Below, piece by piece: positions 6,783 to 14,529 of a DNA stretch of 37,669 nt (position 1 is the stretch's first letter; every line of letters begins with the position of its first letter). A model generated the notes under the pieces. The model ran no database searches and was not told the DNA's origin. It saw only the letters and a list, made by a program, of their open reading frames with translations. Source of the DNA: an uncultured Clostridium sp. (GTDB lineage: Bacteria > Bacillota > Clostridia > Clostridiales > Clostridiaceae); assembly GCA_902785295.1 (NCBI GenBank), contig CACZYK010000048.1:1-37669 (forward strand), in the 5' to 3' direction. Both the position numbers and the translations under genes were made by a program.

Positions 6783-9020
6783 ATGGCAATAGCACAGGGT
6801 AAAAATTCTAAAAATGCAATGGCTATAGTAAAAAACATTGGGTTTGTTTTAATTTGTATAGTTTTAGGCTATGTTTTGATAGGTAATCTTTCAGCGAATA
6901 ATTCAACTATTTATAGTATATCTCATTATATGAATGAAGTAGTATTAACTGGATCAATGGAGCCAGAGATTAAGCCTGGAGATTATATTACAGTAATCAA
7001 AAAGAACAAAGATAGTTATAAGGTTGGAGATGTTGTTACTTATGTTCGTACAACAGATTCAGGAGACAAGGAAAGAGTTACTCACCAAATTATAAGTATT
7101 GATGGAGACCAAGTTATTACACAAGGTATTTCTGCAAGTAACACTAATGCTGATGATCCTATAACAAAGGATGATATTTTGGGTAAGCATATTCTTACAA
7201 TACCTAAGTTAGGTTATGTAATGAAGTTCTTGTCATCAACAACAGGTATTATATTAATAGTTGGTCTTATATTAGCAGTTATATTCTGGGAGATAACTGA
7301 ACCTAAGAGGGATGAAAATGAAGAGAAAGAGGAGGAAGTACAGCAAGCAAAGCCAGCTGTAGAAGAAGCTCCTAAAAAGAAAAAGCTTCCTTTTAATTTA
7401 CCTAAGAAGGTACAAAAAGAGCCTGTAGAAGAAGAAATAGAAACAATTCCTCAAAGTGTTGTAAGGAATGAAGCAGAAATTCCTAAAGAAAAAGCTGTTA
7501 TTCATGAAGAGAAAAAGCCTGTAAAGGCAGAGCCTATAGTAGATGATAATGATGACAGAGTAGACTTAATAGCAGAACTTACTAAGCTTAGAGAAGAAAA
7601 GAAGAGAATTTTAGATGCTCAAAAGCTTTTAGATGAAGCAAGAAAGAAAGAAATTGAGGATATGAATAAGAAGCTTGAAGATGCTTTAGAAGAAAATAAA
7701 AATATTACAAAAGCATCAAAAGTAACTGAAAATGCAGTAAATCTTCAAAACAATATGCAAGCAGGACAAGGAATGCAAAATGGATTTGTTCCAAATGGAT
7801 ATATGCAGCAGAATGGATATGTACAACAACCAAATATTTATGCTGGACAAGATGTTAATTCTCAACAAAATGGGTATATACAGAATGTTGGACAAGATAT
7901 TAATTCTCAACAAAATGCATATGTACAACAGCCAAATGGATATATGTATCAAAACAATAATCCATATGGACAACAAAATCCTTTTATGCAACAGCAACAA
8001 GAGCCAAATCAATTAAATCAACAAGCTCAAATTGAACAGCAAGGAACTTCTAATCAAGGTTTAAATCCTTTTGAGGTACCAAAGAAGATAGAAGTGGAAG
8101 AAAAGAAACATCCAAAGCCTAAAAATGATAGAACTTTAAAGCTTATAAGAACATTAGCTGGAATAAATATCACCTCAGAGGATATTGTAAAGGCTACTGG
8201 AATTGCATTAGAAAAAGTAAATAGACTTAAGGATGCAGATAGAGTTGTTACTATAGCAAAGAATTTATTAGATATGAATATGGCAATGGATGAGGTTGTA
8301 CTTGCAACTGGATTAAGTGAAGAAAGATTAAAGGAAATAATCTCTGAAGAAAAGCCAGTTCAATTTGATGAAAATTGGGAAGATGAGAGAATATTAAATA
8401 TAGCTAGAAAACTTATAGATGCCAATATGTCATTAGAAAAAATAGCTCAAGCTACTGGATTAAAGGTAACAAGAGTTGAAAGGATAAAAGAACAATATAG
8501 AGTTATTTCAATAGCTAAAAATCTTTATTCTATGGGAATGTCTTATGAAGACATAGCTCATGCAACTGCATTAACAGTTGGAGAAGTTAAAGCTTATGTT
8601 TTAGAAGAACCAGTAAATTATGAAGACTATGAAGAAAATACAGTAGCAGATGTAGTTAGAAACTTATTAACTATGCAAATGCCTATGGCAAATATAATAA
8701 AAGCAACTGGTCTTACATTAGAAGAGATTAGAACAGTTAAAGAAGATATAGAAATGGAAGCTATAGCAAAGAATTTAATAGAGATGAAGATATCTTCTAA
8801 GTATATTGCAGAAGCAACTGGTTTAGCTATAAGTAGAATCATGAAGCTTAAGGGTAATGATGATATAGTTGAAATAGCAAAGAATTTATTGCAAATGGGC
8901 TTGGCACAAGAAGAAGTTTCAGAAATTGTAAATCTACCAATAGATGTTGTATCTGTTATAGAAGTAGAAACATTGAAAAAGACAGATGTTATATCTATAG
9001 ATTTTGGAACTGTTAAATAG
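6783..9020 (+). CDS. sipW: SipW-type signal peptidase I with a giant cytoplasmic repeat tail
   Basis: 745 aa; bacterial SipW proteins are usually around 190 aa. Residues 1-175 form a complete S26B (ER/archaeal-type) signal peptidase: TM 17-36, catalytic Ser58 in LTGSMEPEIKPGDY, His101 in ERVTHQI in place of the Lys of ordinary LepB, acidic NADDPITKDDILGK at 122-135, and a second TM at 153-170. After ITEPKRDENEEKEEE the chain enters the cytoplasm: a charged Pro-rich linker (175-255), a probable coiled coil (260-310), a Gln/Asn/Tyr-rich region with tandem repeats (322-426), and seven ~37-residue helical repeats (450-733) with consensus IAKNLLxMxMxxExIAxATGLxxxxVxxIK, which resemble HTH modules. 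Likely role: cutting SipW-type signals of the exported proteins encoded upstream and, through its tail, docking or clustering with partners such as the repeat protein at 9954-10736. The catalytic part is confident; the tail's job is unknown. Confidence 0.88.
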   Translation: MAIAQGKNSKNAMAIVKNIGFVLICIVLGYVLIGNLSANNSTIYSISHYMNEVVLTGSMEPEIKPGDYITVIKKNKDSYKVGDVVTYVRTTDSGDKERVTHQIISIDGDQVITQGISASNTNADDPITKDDILGKHILTIPKLGYVMKFLSSTTGIILIVGLILAVIFWEITEPKRDENEEKEEEVQQAKPAVEEAPKKKKLPFNLPKKVQKEPVEEEIETIPQSVVRNEAEIPKEKAVIHEEKKPVKAEPIVDDNDDRVDLIAELTKLREEKKRILDAQKLLDEARKKEIEDMNKKLEDALEENKNITKASKVTENAVNLQNNMQAGQGMQNGFVPNGYMQQNGYVQQPNIYAGQDVNSQQNGYIQNVGQDINSQQNAYVQQPNGYMYQNNNPYGQQNPFMQQQQEPNQLNQQAQIEQQGTSNQGLNPFEVPKKIEVEEKKHPKPKNDRTLKLIRTLAGINITSEDIVKATGIALEKVNRLKDADRVVTIAKNLLDMNMAMDEVVLATGLSEERLKEIISEEKPVQFDENWEDERILNIARKLIDANMSLEKIAQATGLKVTRVERIKEQYRVISIAKNLYSMGMSYEDIAHATALTVGEVKAYVLEEPVNYEDYEENTVADVVRNLLTMQMPMANIIKATGLTLEEIRTVKEDIEMEAIAKNLIEMKISSKYIAEATGLAISRIMKLKGNDDIVEIAKNLLQMGLAQEEVSEIVNLPIDVVSVIEVETLKKTDVISIDFGTVK
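7845..7917 (+). repeat. 45-bp-period direct repeat in the Q/N-rich part of sipW
   Basis: A 28-base unit beginning ggacaagatgttaattctca at 7845 recurs at 7890 with one change, giving a 45-bp (15-codon) period that encodes GQDVNSQQNGY and GQDINSQQNAY. Flanking copies of tatgtacaaca(a/g)ccaaat occur near 7818 and 7920. Because the period is a multiple of three, copy number can change without a frameshift, so length variation between strains is expected. Confidence 0.8.
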
Positions 9021-9024
9021 TTAT

Positions 9025-9060
9025 AAAAAATGTGCAGACATAATGTTTGCACATTTTTTT
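9025..9060 (+). terminator. Rho-independent terminator after sipW
   Basis: aaaaatgtgcagaca pairs with tgtttgcacattttt through about 15 pairs (one G-U) around a three-base loop and ends in a T-run at 9054-9060. It closes the sipW transcription unit. Confidence 0.85.
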
Positions 9061-9136
9061 AGATTATAAAGAAGTTTTATTAATTAATAAATTGTTAGAA
9101 TTAATAATAAGGTTTATAAAAAAGTAAGTCATATGT

Positions 9137-9142
9137 TATAAT
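9137..9142 (+). promoter_or_regulatory. Candidate -10 box of the gene at 9175
   Basis: TATAAT at 9137-9142 lies between the sipW terminator and the next gene. The base run 17 upstream (ttataa, 9114-9119) is a weak -35. A promoter is expected here because a strong terminator separates this gene from sipW. Confidence 0.4.
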
Positions 9143-9174
9143 AAAGAATATTAATGGGTGATGGAGGAAGTTTT

Positions 9175-9897
9175 ATGAAGAAAGTAAGATATATAGGAAT
9201 GGTTTTTTTTCTATGTTTTGCATTAATAAGTTCTCTTATATGTATTCCTTATATAAATATTATGGCTGATGAAGACCAAGACCTTGGAGGAGAAGAGTTT
9301 TGGTGTCCTGTAAATGGAAAGGATTATGAGTTTACAGTAAATAATACATGGAATGAGGAAGGATATATAGATTATATTGAGTTTGATGATAGCTACATAA
9401 AAAATACAAGCTTAGGAGAAAATTATACCTTAGAAGAAGCCATAGAGAAGGGTATTGTTAGCAATTACAATGTAAAAATAATTATGGATGATAAAAAATA
9501 TGGAAAGGCAGATATTTTTTCTGGAAAGCTAAGTGAGGTAAAGGGGTTAAAGCTTAGAGTTACTAATGTTTATTTAAGATTAAATACTTATGTAAGCTTT
9601 AAAATGAGTATTTCAATAGAAGGAGGAGAAACTCCTAATGATAATGGCATAGTTGAAAGATATACATATATATTTAATCCAAGAGTATATAAGTCATCTT
9701 TAAGCAAAGAAGAATATGAAAAAGAAAAAGAAAATACAAATACAAATATAACAAATAAAGAGTCATCACAAAATAAGGAAATAATAAAAACAGAAGATCC
9801 AATATATATACAGGCAGTAGTTTTAGCAGTAGTAATGGTTATATCTATGGAAGCAATGGTTATATTAGTTAAAAAATATTATATAAAGAGAGGGTAA
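9175..9897 (+). CDS. Secreted protein with signal peptide and C-terminal membrane anchor
   Basis: The ATG at 9175 is preferred over the in-frame ATG at 9154 because the SD ggagg (9163-9167) sits at correct distance from it. 240 aa: N-terminal MKKVRYIGMVFFLCF is a classical signal peptide with probable cleavage near NIMA-DED. A beta-rich ectodomain of about 150 residues (GEEFWCPVNGKDYEF, with a pattern of short strands) is followed by a Lys/Glu/Asn/Thr-rich linker and a C-terminal TM (AVVLAVVMVISMEAMVILV) with a KKYYIKRG tail inside. Topology is type I: outer domain anchored at the membrane. The family was not recognised. It has no SipW-type signal, so ordinary LepB should process it. It sits between sipW and the small repeat protein with a 56-base gap to the latter, so it likely belongs to the same functional cluster. 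Confidence 0.7.
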   Translation: MKKVRYIGMVFFLCFALISSLICIPYINIMADEDQDLGGEEFWCPVNGKDYEFTVNNTWNEEGYIDYIEFDDSYIKNTSLGENYTLEEAIEKGIVSNYNVKIIMDDKKYGKADIFSGKLSEVKGLKLRVTNVYLRLNTYVSFKMSISIEGGETPNDNGIVERYTYIFNPRVYKSSLSKEEYEKEKENTNTNITNKESSQNKEIIKTEDPIYIQAVVLAVVMVISMEAMVILVKKYYIKRG

Positions 9898-9953
9898 AAT
9901 AGCCATATAACCAAAGAAAAATTTCTATTGTAGTTTAGGGGGGAATATATATT

Positions 9954-10736
9954 GTGAAGAAGAGACAACTTAATAAAAAAGTATTAAAGTTAAAAGACAA
10001 AATTTTAAATCCTTTTATGAAAAATAAAAAAAGTAGCCAAAAAACAATAGTAATTAATAAGGCTTTAGAGAAGAATGATATTAAGCAAGAAGAAGTAGTG
10101 AAAGAGCAAGAAAATATTTCAAATGAAGAATTAATTGTTGATGAAGAAACAAAAGAAGAAGTTAAAAAAAATAAATTTCAAGTCATAAAAAATGAAAAAA
10201 TTTCACAAAACAAAGAAATTAAATTTGAGCCTATACCTGAGCAACACAAGATTACTCCAAAATATAAAAAAGTAGTAAGTGAATTAATAAGCACCAATAT
10301 GGAAATAGAAGATATATCAAAAGCAGTGGATATGCCCATTAATGCTTTAATACGTATTAGAGAAAATGAAATTTTTTCATCTATAGTAAAGAAAATGTGG
10401 GAGCTTGATTTTCCTATTGAAAGCATTGTTCAGGTTACAGGATTAAAACTTAAAAAAGTTGCAGACATTATAATAAATTCTGAAAAACTTGATGAGCTAG
10501 AGATTGAGCAAGGAAAAATTGGAGAGATAATAAGAAATCTTTTAAAAATGAATGTTTCTATAGAACTAATATCAGAAGCTTCTGGTCTTTCTATAGAAGA
10601 AATAGGAAGATTTATAGATAACAGTGGAGTTAACATAATAGTAAGGAATTTATTACATATGAATATACCAATAGAGATAATTATAAAAGGAACAGGTTTA
10701 AGCCTTGAAAGCATAGATGCATTAAGAGCATATTAA
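9954..10736 (+). CDS. Cytoplasmic protein with four helical repeats shared with the SipW tail
   Basis: 260 aa; GTG start at 9954 after a strong SD (aggggggaata). The first 100 residues are Lys/Glu-rich and low complexity, with no TM or signal, so it is cytoplasmic. Residues about 101-260 contain four repeats of about 35-40 residues, for example VVSELISTNMEIEDISKAV, IIRNLLKMNVSIELISEASG and IVRNLLHMNIPIEIIIKGTG, each followed by L(S/K)(I/L)(E/K)xIxxxI. They match the seven repeats at the end of SipW (IAKNLLDMNM, ATGLS, LEEI) in phase and length. A simple idea is that this is a soluble partner or competitor of the SipW tail; DNA binding through the HTH-like repeats is the alternative. It is the last gene of the cluster. 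Confidence 0.65.
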   Translation: MKKRQLNKKVLKLKDKILNPFMKNKKSSQKTIVINKALEKNDIKQEEVVKEQENISNEELIVDEETKEEVKKNKFQVIKNEKISQNKEIKFEPIPEQHKITPKYKKVVSELISTNMEIEDISKAVDMPINALIRIRENEIFSSIVKKMWELDFPIESIVQVTGLKLKKVADIIINSEKLDELEIEQGKIGEIIRNLLKMNVSIELISEASGLSIEEIGRFIDNSGVNIIVRNLLHMNIPIEIIIKGTGLSLESIDALRAY

Positions 10737-10810
10737 AATTTAGAAATTTTCACAAAAAACTAAAGTATTCTTTGTAATCTTTATCAATGGCTGTAAACCA
10801 TACCAGAGGT

Positions 10811-10816
10811 TATAAT
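10811..10816 (+). promoter_or_regulatory. Candidate -10 box of the ABC ATPase gene
   Basis: TATAAT lies 65 bases before the ATG at 10881, with no convincing -35 at 16-18 bases. It marks a probable new transcription unit after the SipW cluster, although no clear terminator is visible between 10737 and 10810. Confidence 0.35.
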
Positions 10817-10880
10817 AGTCTTATAAAAAGATTCAAAGAAAAATAAATATTTAAAGTGAAAATTAAGGAGGAAATTAAAT

Positions 10881-11990
10881 ATGGCAAGTCTTTCATTGAG
10901 AGGAATTTACAAAATATATCCAGGGGATGTATGTGCAGTTAAGGATTTTAATCTAGAAATAGCAGATAAGGAATTTATCGTATTCGTAGGACCATCAGGA
11001 TGTGGTAAGTCAACTACATTAAGAATGATAGCAGGATTAGAAACAATTTCAAAAGGTGAATTATATATAGGGGACAAACTAGTAAATGATGTAGAACCAA
11101 AGAACAGAGATATAGCAATGGTTTTCCAAAGCTATGCGTTATACCCACATATGTCAGTTTTTGATAACATGGCATTTGCATTAAAGTTAAGAAAAGTTCC
11201 AAAAGCAGAAATAGAAAAGAAGGTTACAGAAGCTGCTAGAGCACTTGAAATAGAACATTTATTAGAAAGAAAGCCAAAAGCTTTATCAGGAGGACAAAGA
11301 CAAAGAGTTGCGTTAGGAAGAGCTATAGTAAGAGATGCTAAGGTATTCTTAATGGACGAACCTTTATCAAACTTAGATGCTAAGTTAAGAGTTCAAATGA
11401 GAACTGAAATTTCTAAGTTACATCACAAATTACAAACTACTTTCATATATGTAACACATGACCAAACAGAAGCTATGACAATGGGTACAAGAATAGTTGT
11501 TATGAAGGCTGGTATTGTACAACAAGTTGATACTCCACAAAACATCTACAATTACCCAACTAATAAGTTCGTTGCAAGCTTTATAGGAAGCCCTCAAATG
11601 AACTTTATAGATGGTAAGTTAGCTTTTGAAGGTGGTAAAGTTTATGCTACTTTTGATGGAGAAAAGATTCTTTTACCAGAAGAAAAAGCAACTAAGTTAA
11701 ATGAAGCTTTATTAAGAGATAAGGTTGTAACATTTGGTATTAGACCAGAAAACTTAAGTGATGACGAAGAATTAATAGACGAAAAGCCAGATGAAGTAAT
11801 TGAAGTAAGAGTAGAAGTTGTTGAATTAATGGGTGCTGAAAGTTATATTTATACTAAAAATGCAGGAAGCAACATAACTTTAAGAGTTAATGGAACAACT
11901 GCATTAAAGGTTGGAGATAAAGCAAGAGTTCATGTTGACCCAACTAAGATACATGTATTTGATAAGGAAACAGAAGTAAGATTAGCATAA
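10881..11990 (+). CDS. ugpC: Carbohydrate ABC transporter ATPase (MsmX/UgpC/MalK type)
   Basis: 369 aa, full length for this family. It energises sugar importers from the cytoplasmic side. Visible motifs: Walker A GPSGCGKST (about residues 38-46), Q-loop AMVFQSYALYPHM, signature LSGGQRQR, Walker B VFLMDEPLSNLD, H-loop YVTHDQTEA, and a C-terminal OB/TOBE regulatory domain (from about 240) as in MalK/MsmX. SD aaggagg precedes the ATG. It stands upstream of malEFG with a PucR-type gene between, so it most likely serves that transporter, and it may be shared among several sugar importers as MsmX is. The name MalK would be equally fair. Confidence 0.92.
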   Translation: MASLSLRGIYKIYPGDVCAVKDFNLEIADKEFIVFVGPSGCGKSTTLRMIAGLETISKGELYIGDKLVNDVEPKNRDIAMVFQSYALYPHMSVFDNMAFALKLRKVPKAEIEKKVTEAARALEIEHLLERKPKALSGGQRQRVALGRAIVRDAKVFLMDEPLSNLDAKLRVQMRTEISKLHHKLQTTFIYVTHDQTEAMTMGTRIVVMKAGIVQQVDTPQNIYNYPTNKFVASFIGSPQMNFIDGKLAFEGGKVYATFDGEKILLPEEKATKLNEALLRDKVVTFGIRPENLSDDEELIDEKPDEVIEVRVEVVELMGAESYIYTKNAGSNITLRVNGTTALKVGDKARVHVDPTKIHVFDKETEVRLA

Positions 11991-12019
11991 TTTTAAAAAT
12001 TTATTTGAGAGGTGTGTAT

Positions 12020-12970
12020 ATGAATATGCTGGTTAAACTTATGAAGGAGATTGAGGAAATAGCTAAGATTCCTTTTAAGTTAAAGAAATTAGTAGGAGAC
12101 ATTTATACATCTCCAAGTTTTTCTATAGAAAATGGATATGTGCAGACTACACTAAAATTATCTAATGAGGAATTTATATTACAAATAGCTAAGGAAGATG
12201 AAAGGGCTTTACCTCTTTTATCAAGTGCTATAGTGACAAATATTAAAACTTTTAATAATAGAAAGCTTAATATTATTTTAGAACTTATAAATGAAAAAAG
12301 TATTGAAGAGGATGAATTAAGAAGAGTTTATCCATTTCTTATGAATGAGTTTCAAATGCTTTATATCTATACAGAAAAAAGCTTTGAAGAGGTTTTTTCA
12401 ATTGTTCAAAGTGGTTATAGCCAGGAAGAAACTATTGTTATGGAATATGAAGGAAATATCCTTGTATTAGGAGTATTAGATGATATTTATGAACATGCAG
12501 AAAGTCTTTTAGAAACAATAACATCTGATATAAGTGGAAGAATTATTATAAGTTATTGGAATATAGAAAAATATACTGATTTAGGAAATGTCTTAAAAAA
12601 TTCTATGAAGAAAATAGAACTGGTTAAAAAATATAATATTTCCTCAAATATATTAGGTGAAAATGACCTTATATTTGAGGAAATGGTTGATAATATAAAT
12701 GAAAAGAAAAAGAAGGAACTTATAAATAAATTCTATGATGGCTTTATTAAACTTGATAATGAAATGATAAGGACAATAGAAGAGTTCTTTAATTGCGGTT
12801 TGAACCTGAGTGAAGGTGCAAAAGAGTTATATATTCACAGAAATACTCTTATATATAGATTAGATAAAGTAGAAAAATATACAGGTTTTGATATTAGAGA
12901 TTTTAATCAGGCAGCCTTGTTCAAAGTTATATTTGTACTTTTTAAGGAAGAAAAACTAAAAAAAATTTAA
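12020..12970 (+). CDS. PucR/CdaR-type transcriptional regulator
   Basis: The ATG at 12020 with SD agaggtg is preferred over the TTG at 12005. 316 aa. The C-terminus has the HTH of the PucR/CdaR family: FFNCGLNLSEGAKELYIHRN followed by TLIYRLDKVEKYTGFDIRD, a motif that usually binds DNA. The N-terminal ~240 residues have no clear ligand domain; they are mixed alpha/beta as in CdaR-like sensor regions. The gene begins 30 bases after the ABC ATPase gene and probably shares its transcript. Its place between the ATPase and malE suggests control of sugar uptake, possibly activating the malE promoter directly downstream. Confidence 0.8.
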   Translation: MNMLVKLMKEIEEIAKIPFKLKKLVGDIYTSPSFSIENGYVQTTLKLSNEEFILQIAKEDERALPLLSSAIVTNIKTFNNRKLNIILELINEKSIEEDELRRVYPFLMNEFQMLYIYTEKSFEEVFSIVQSGYSQEETIVMEYEGNILVLGVLDDIYEHAESLLETITSDISGRIIISYWNIEKYTDLGNVLKNSMKKIELVKKYNISSNILGENDLIFEEMVDNINEKKKKELINKFYDGFIKLDNEMIRTIEEFFNCGLNLSEGAKELYIHRNTLIYRLDKVEKYTGFDIRDFNQAALFKVIFVLFKEEKLKKI

Positions 12971-12987
12971 AAAAATTTAAAAAGTAC

Positions 12988-13016
12988 TTGAAAATGTTTG
13001 CACGAGGTAGTAAAAT
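12988..13016 (+). promoter_or_regulatory. Promoter of malEFG
   Basis: TTGAAA (12988-12993), 17 bases, TAAAAT (13011-13016). The transcript should start near 13023, giving a leader of about 140 bases before malE. The LacI-type operator at 13029-13040 follows directly. Confidence 0.7.
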
Positions 13017-13028
13017 AAAAATGAAGTT

Positions 13029-13040
13029 GGAAACGGTGCC
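13029..13040. promoter_or_regulatory. LacI-family operator upstream of malE
   Basis: GGAAACGGTGCC has the dyad GGnAnC-GnTnCC with a central CG, typical of LacI-family operators. The same dyad occurs as GGGAACGGTACC at 16368, before the LacI-type gene itself. Its position just after the predicted start site fits repression by blocking RNA polymerase. Confidence 0.65.
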
Positions 13041-13162
13041 GAATATTTAATAAAGAAGGACAAGATTCCATAAAGAAATTATATTGTTAAACTTAATTAG
13101 AATTGAATCTTAAAATTAAGATTTAATATATATTTAAGGACAGATATGAGGAGGAATTTAAT

Positions 13163-14425
13163 ATGATGAGTAAACGTACAAAAGTTTTAGCAGCTGCAAT
13201 GGCTACAATGATGATGGCTTCAGTATTTGTAGGCTGTGGAGACAATAATGAAGGAGGTTCTTCAAATTCTGGTTCTTCAAGTTCAGGAACAACAGAAAAG
13301 ACAGAATTTGCTAAGGAAATAGTAGTATGGAACCACTTAACAGAAGCTGAACATGAAGCTTTAAAGCCAATAGTAGAACAATGGGGAAAAGATAATGGAG
13401 TAACTATTACTTTCCAAAATGACCAAAACGATATGCAAGGTTATATGGATGCAGCTAAGAGTACTTCAGGACCAGCTTTATACTTCGGTATTTCAGCAGA
13501 TAACTTAGGAACTGGTCAAAAAGCAGGATACTTAGAAGAAGTTCCAAGCGGAGTAATCGATGAATCTAAGCTTTCAGAATCTTGTTTATCAGCTGGTAAG
13601 TGGGATGGAAAATACTATGCAGTTCCAATAGCTCAAGAATGTGTAGCTTTATTCTACAATACAGATAAGTGTCCAGAAGTTCCAGCAACTATGGAAGATT
13701 TAGTTAAGAAGGCTAAGGATGAAAAGTTAGGATTTGAATATGATATAACTAACTTCTACATGTCTTACTGCATGTTATCAGCTCAAGGTGGATATGTATT
13801 TAAGAGCACTGCTGATGGTCTTGATGTATCTGATGTCGGATTAGGAAATGATGGTGCTATTAAGGGTCTTACATTCATGAAGAGCTTAGTTGATGATGGA
13901 TTAATGACAGCTGATATAAGTGGAGATAAGGCAAGAGATGACTTTAAGGCTGGTAATAGTGCATTCTATATTTCAGGACCATGGGATGTTTCTACAATGA
14001 AAGAAGCAGGTGTTAACTTTAAGGTTGCTCCTATTCCAACAATAAATGGAAAGAACCCAAGCCCATTCTTAGGTGTACAAGCAGCATTTGTTAACTCTCA
14101 AGCAGGAGATAAGGAAAAGGCTACTGCATGGGAATTACTTAAGTACTTAACATCTAGCGAAGAAGTTGCTAACATATTATTAGAAAAAGGAAACAGAATT
14201 CCAGTTGCTAAGAGTGTTATAGAAAGCGATAGCTTCAAGGCTAATGAATTAATGGCAGGATTCGTTGAACAAGCAAAATTTGCTACTCCAACACCAAATG
14301 TAAAAGAAGTTTCATACATGTGGGATCCAGGTGCTAACGGAATTAAGTCTGTTCTTCAAGGAAAAGCAACTCCAGAAGAAGCAGGAGCTAAGATCGTTAA
14401 AGATATGAAGGATCAAATGGAATAA
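13163..14425 (+). CDS. malE: Maltodextrin-binding lipoprotein
   Basis: 420 aa, solute-binding protein of the MalE/family 1 type. It captures the sugar outside the membrane and delivers it to MalFG. The signal MMSKRTKVLAAAMATMMM ends in a lipobox ASVFVGC, with Cys25 as the lipid anchor, followed by a Gly/Ser linker. Family signs are KEIVVWNHLTEAEHEAL, FEYDITNFYMSYCMLSAQGG, GNSAFYISGPWDVS and FLGVQAAFVNS. SD gaggagg precedes the ATG; a second ATG directly after could also serve. A hairpin with a T-run follows the gene and should make malE RNA more abundant than malFG. Codon choice (many TTC, AAC, GAA) differs from the A/T-ending codons of the SipW cluster and suggests high expression. The sugar specificity is inferred from malQ and the operator context. 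Confidence 0.9.
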   Translation: MMSKRTKVLAAAMATMMMASVFVGCGDNNEGGSSNSGSSSSGTTEKTEFAKEIVVWNHLTEAEHEALKPIVEQWGKDNGVTITFQNDQNDMQGYMDAAKSTSGPALYFGISADNLGTGQKAGYLEEVPSGVIDESKLSESCLSAGKWDGKYYAVPIAQECVALFYNTDKCPEVPATMEDLVKKAKDEKLGFEYDITNFYMSYCMLSAQGGYVFKSTADGLDVSDVGLGNDGAIKGLTFMKSLVDDGLMTADISGDKARDDFKAGNSAFYISGPWDVSTMKEAGVNFKVAPIPTINGKNPSPFLGVQAAFVNSQAGDKEKATAWELLKYLTSSEEVANILLEKGNRIPVAKSVIESDSFKANELMAGFVEQAKFATPTPNVKEVSYMWDPGANGIKSVLQGKATPEEAGAKIVKDMKDQME

Positions 14426-14447
14426 GATTTTATAAAGTAAATTAAAA

Positions 14448-14475
14448 AAGGAGGAGAAAACTCCTCCTTATTTTT
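14448..14475 (+). terminator. Intra-operon attenuating terminator between malE and malF
   Basis: aaggagga (14448-14455) pairs perfectly with tcctcctt (14462-14469) around a 6-base loop, followed by attttt. Partial termination here is a common way to keep the binding protein in excess over the permeases. Confidence 0.75.
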
Positions 14476-14529
14476 CTGAAAAATGCTTATAATATGTTTA
14501 ATAATTTATTGAAAGGGGACTTTTTTACT

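Noticed and set aside
7716-8016. Open frames on both strands over the Q/N-rich part of sipW (78 aa plus, 98 aa minus).
   Set aside because: They exist because of the repetitive CAA/AAT-rich DNA; no SD, and composition (Ile/Leu/His or Met/Asp repeats) is not protein-like. sipW reads through.
8130-9010. SipW tail as a fused transposase or DNA-binding regulator.
   Set aside because: The repeats look HTH-like, but there is no catalytic transposase motif and many short repeats in tandem suit a scaffold as well as DNA binding. Left open.
13106-13123. Hairpin aatctta-aaat-taagatt in the malE leader.
   Set aside because: Seven weak A-T pairs with no T-run, expected by chance in this composition.
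14494-14529. Upstream ATG of malF as the true start.
   Set aside because: The SD aaagggga lies after it and in correct spacing to the ATG at 14530; the extra 12 residues do not fit the family start.
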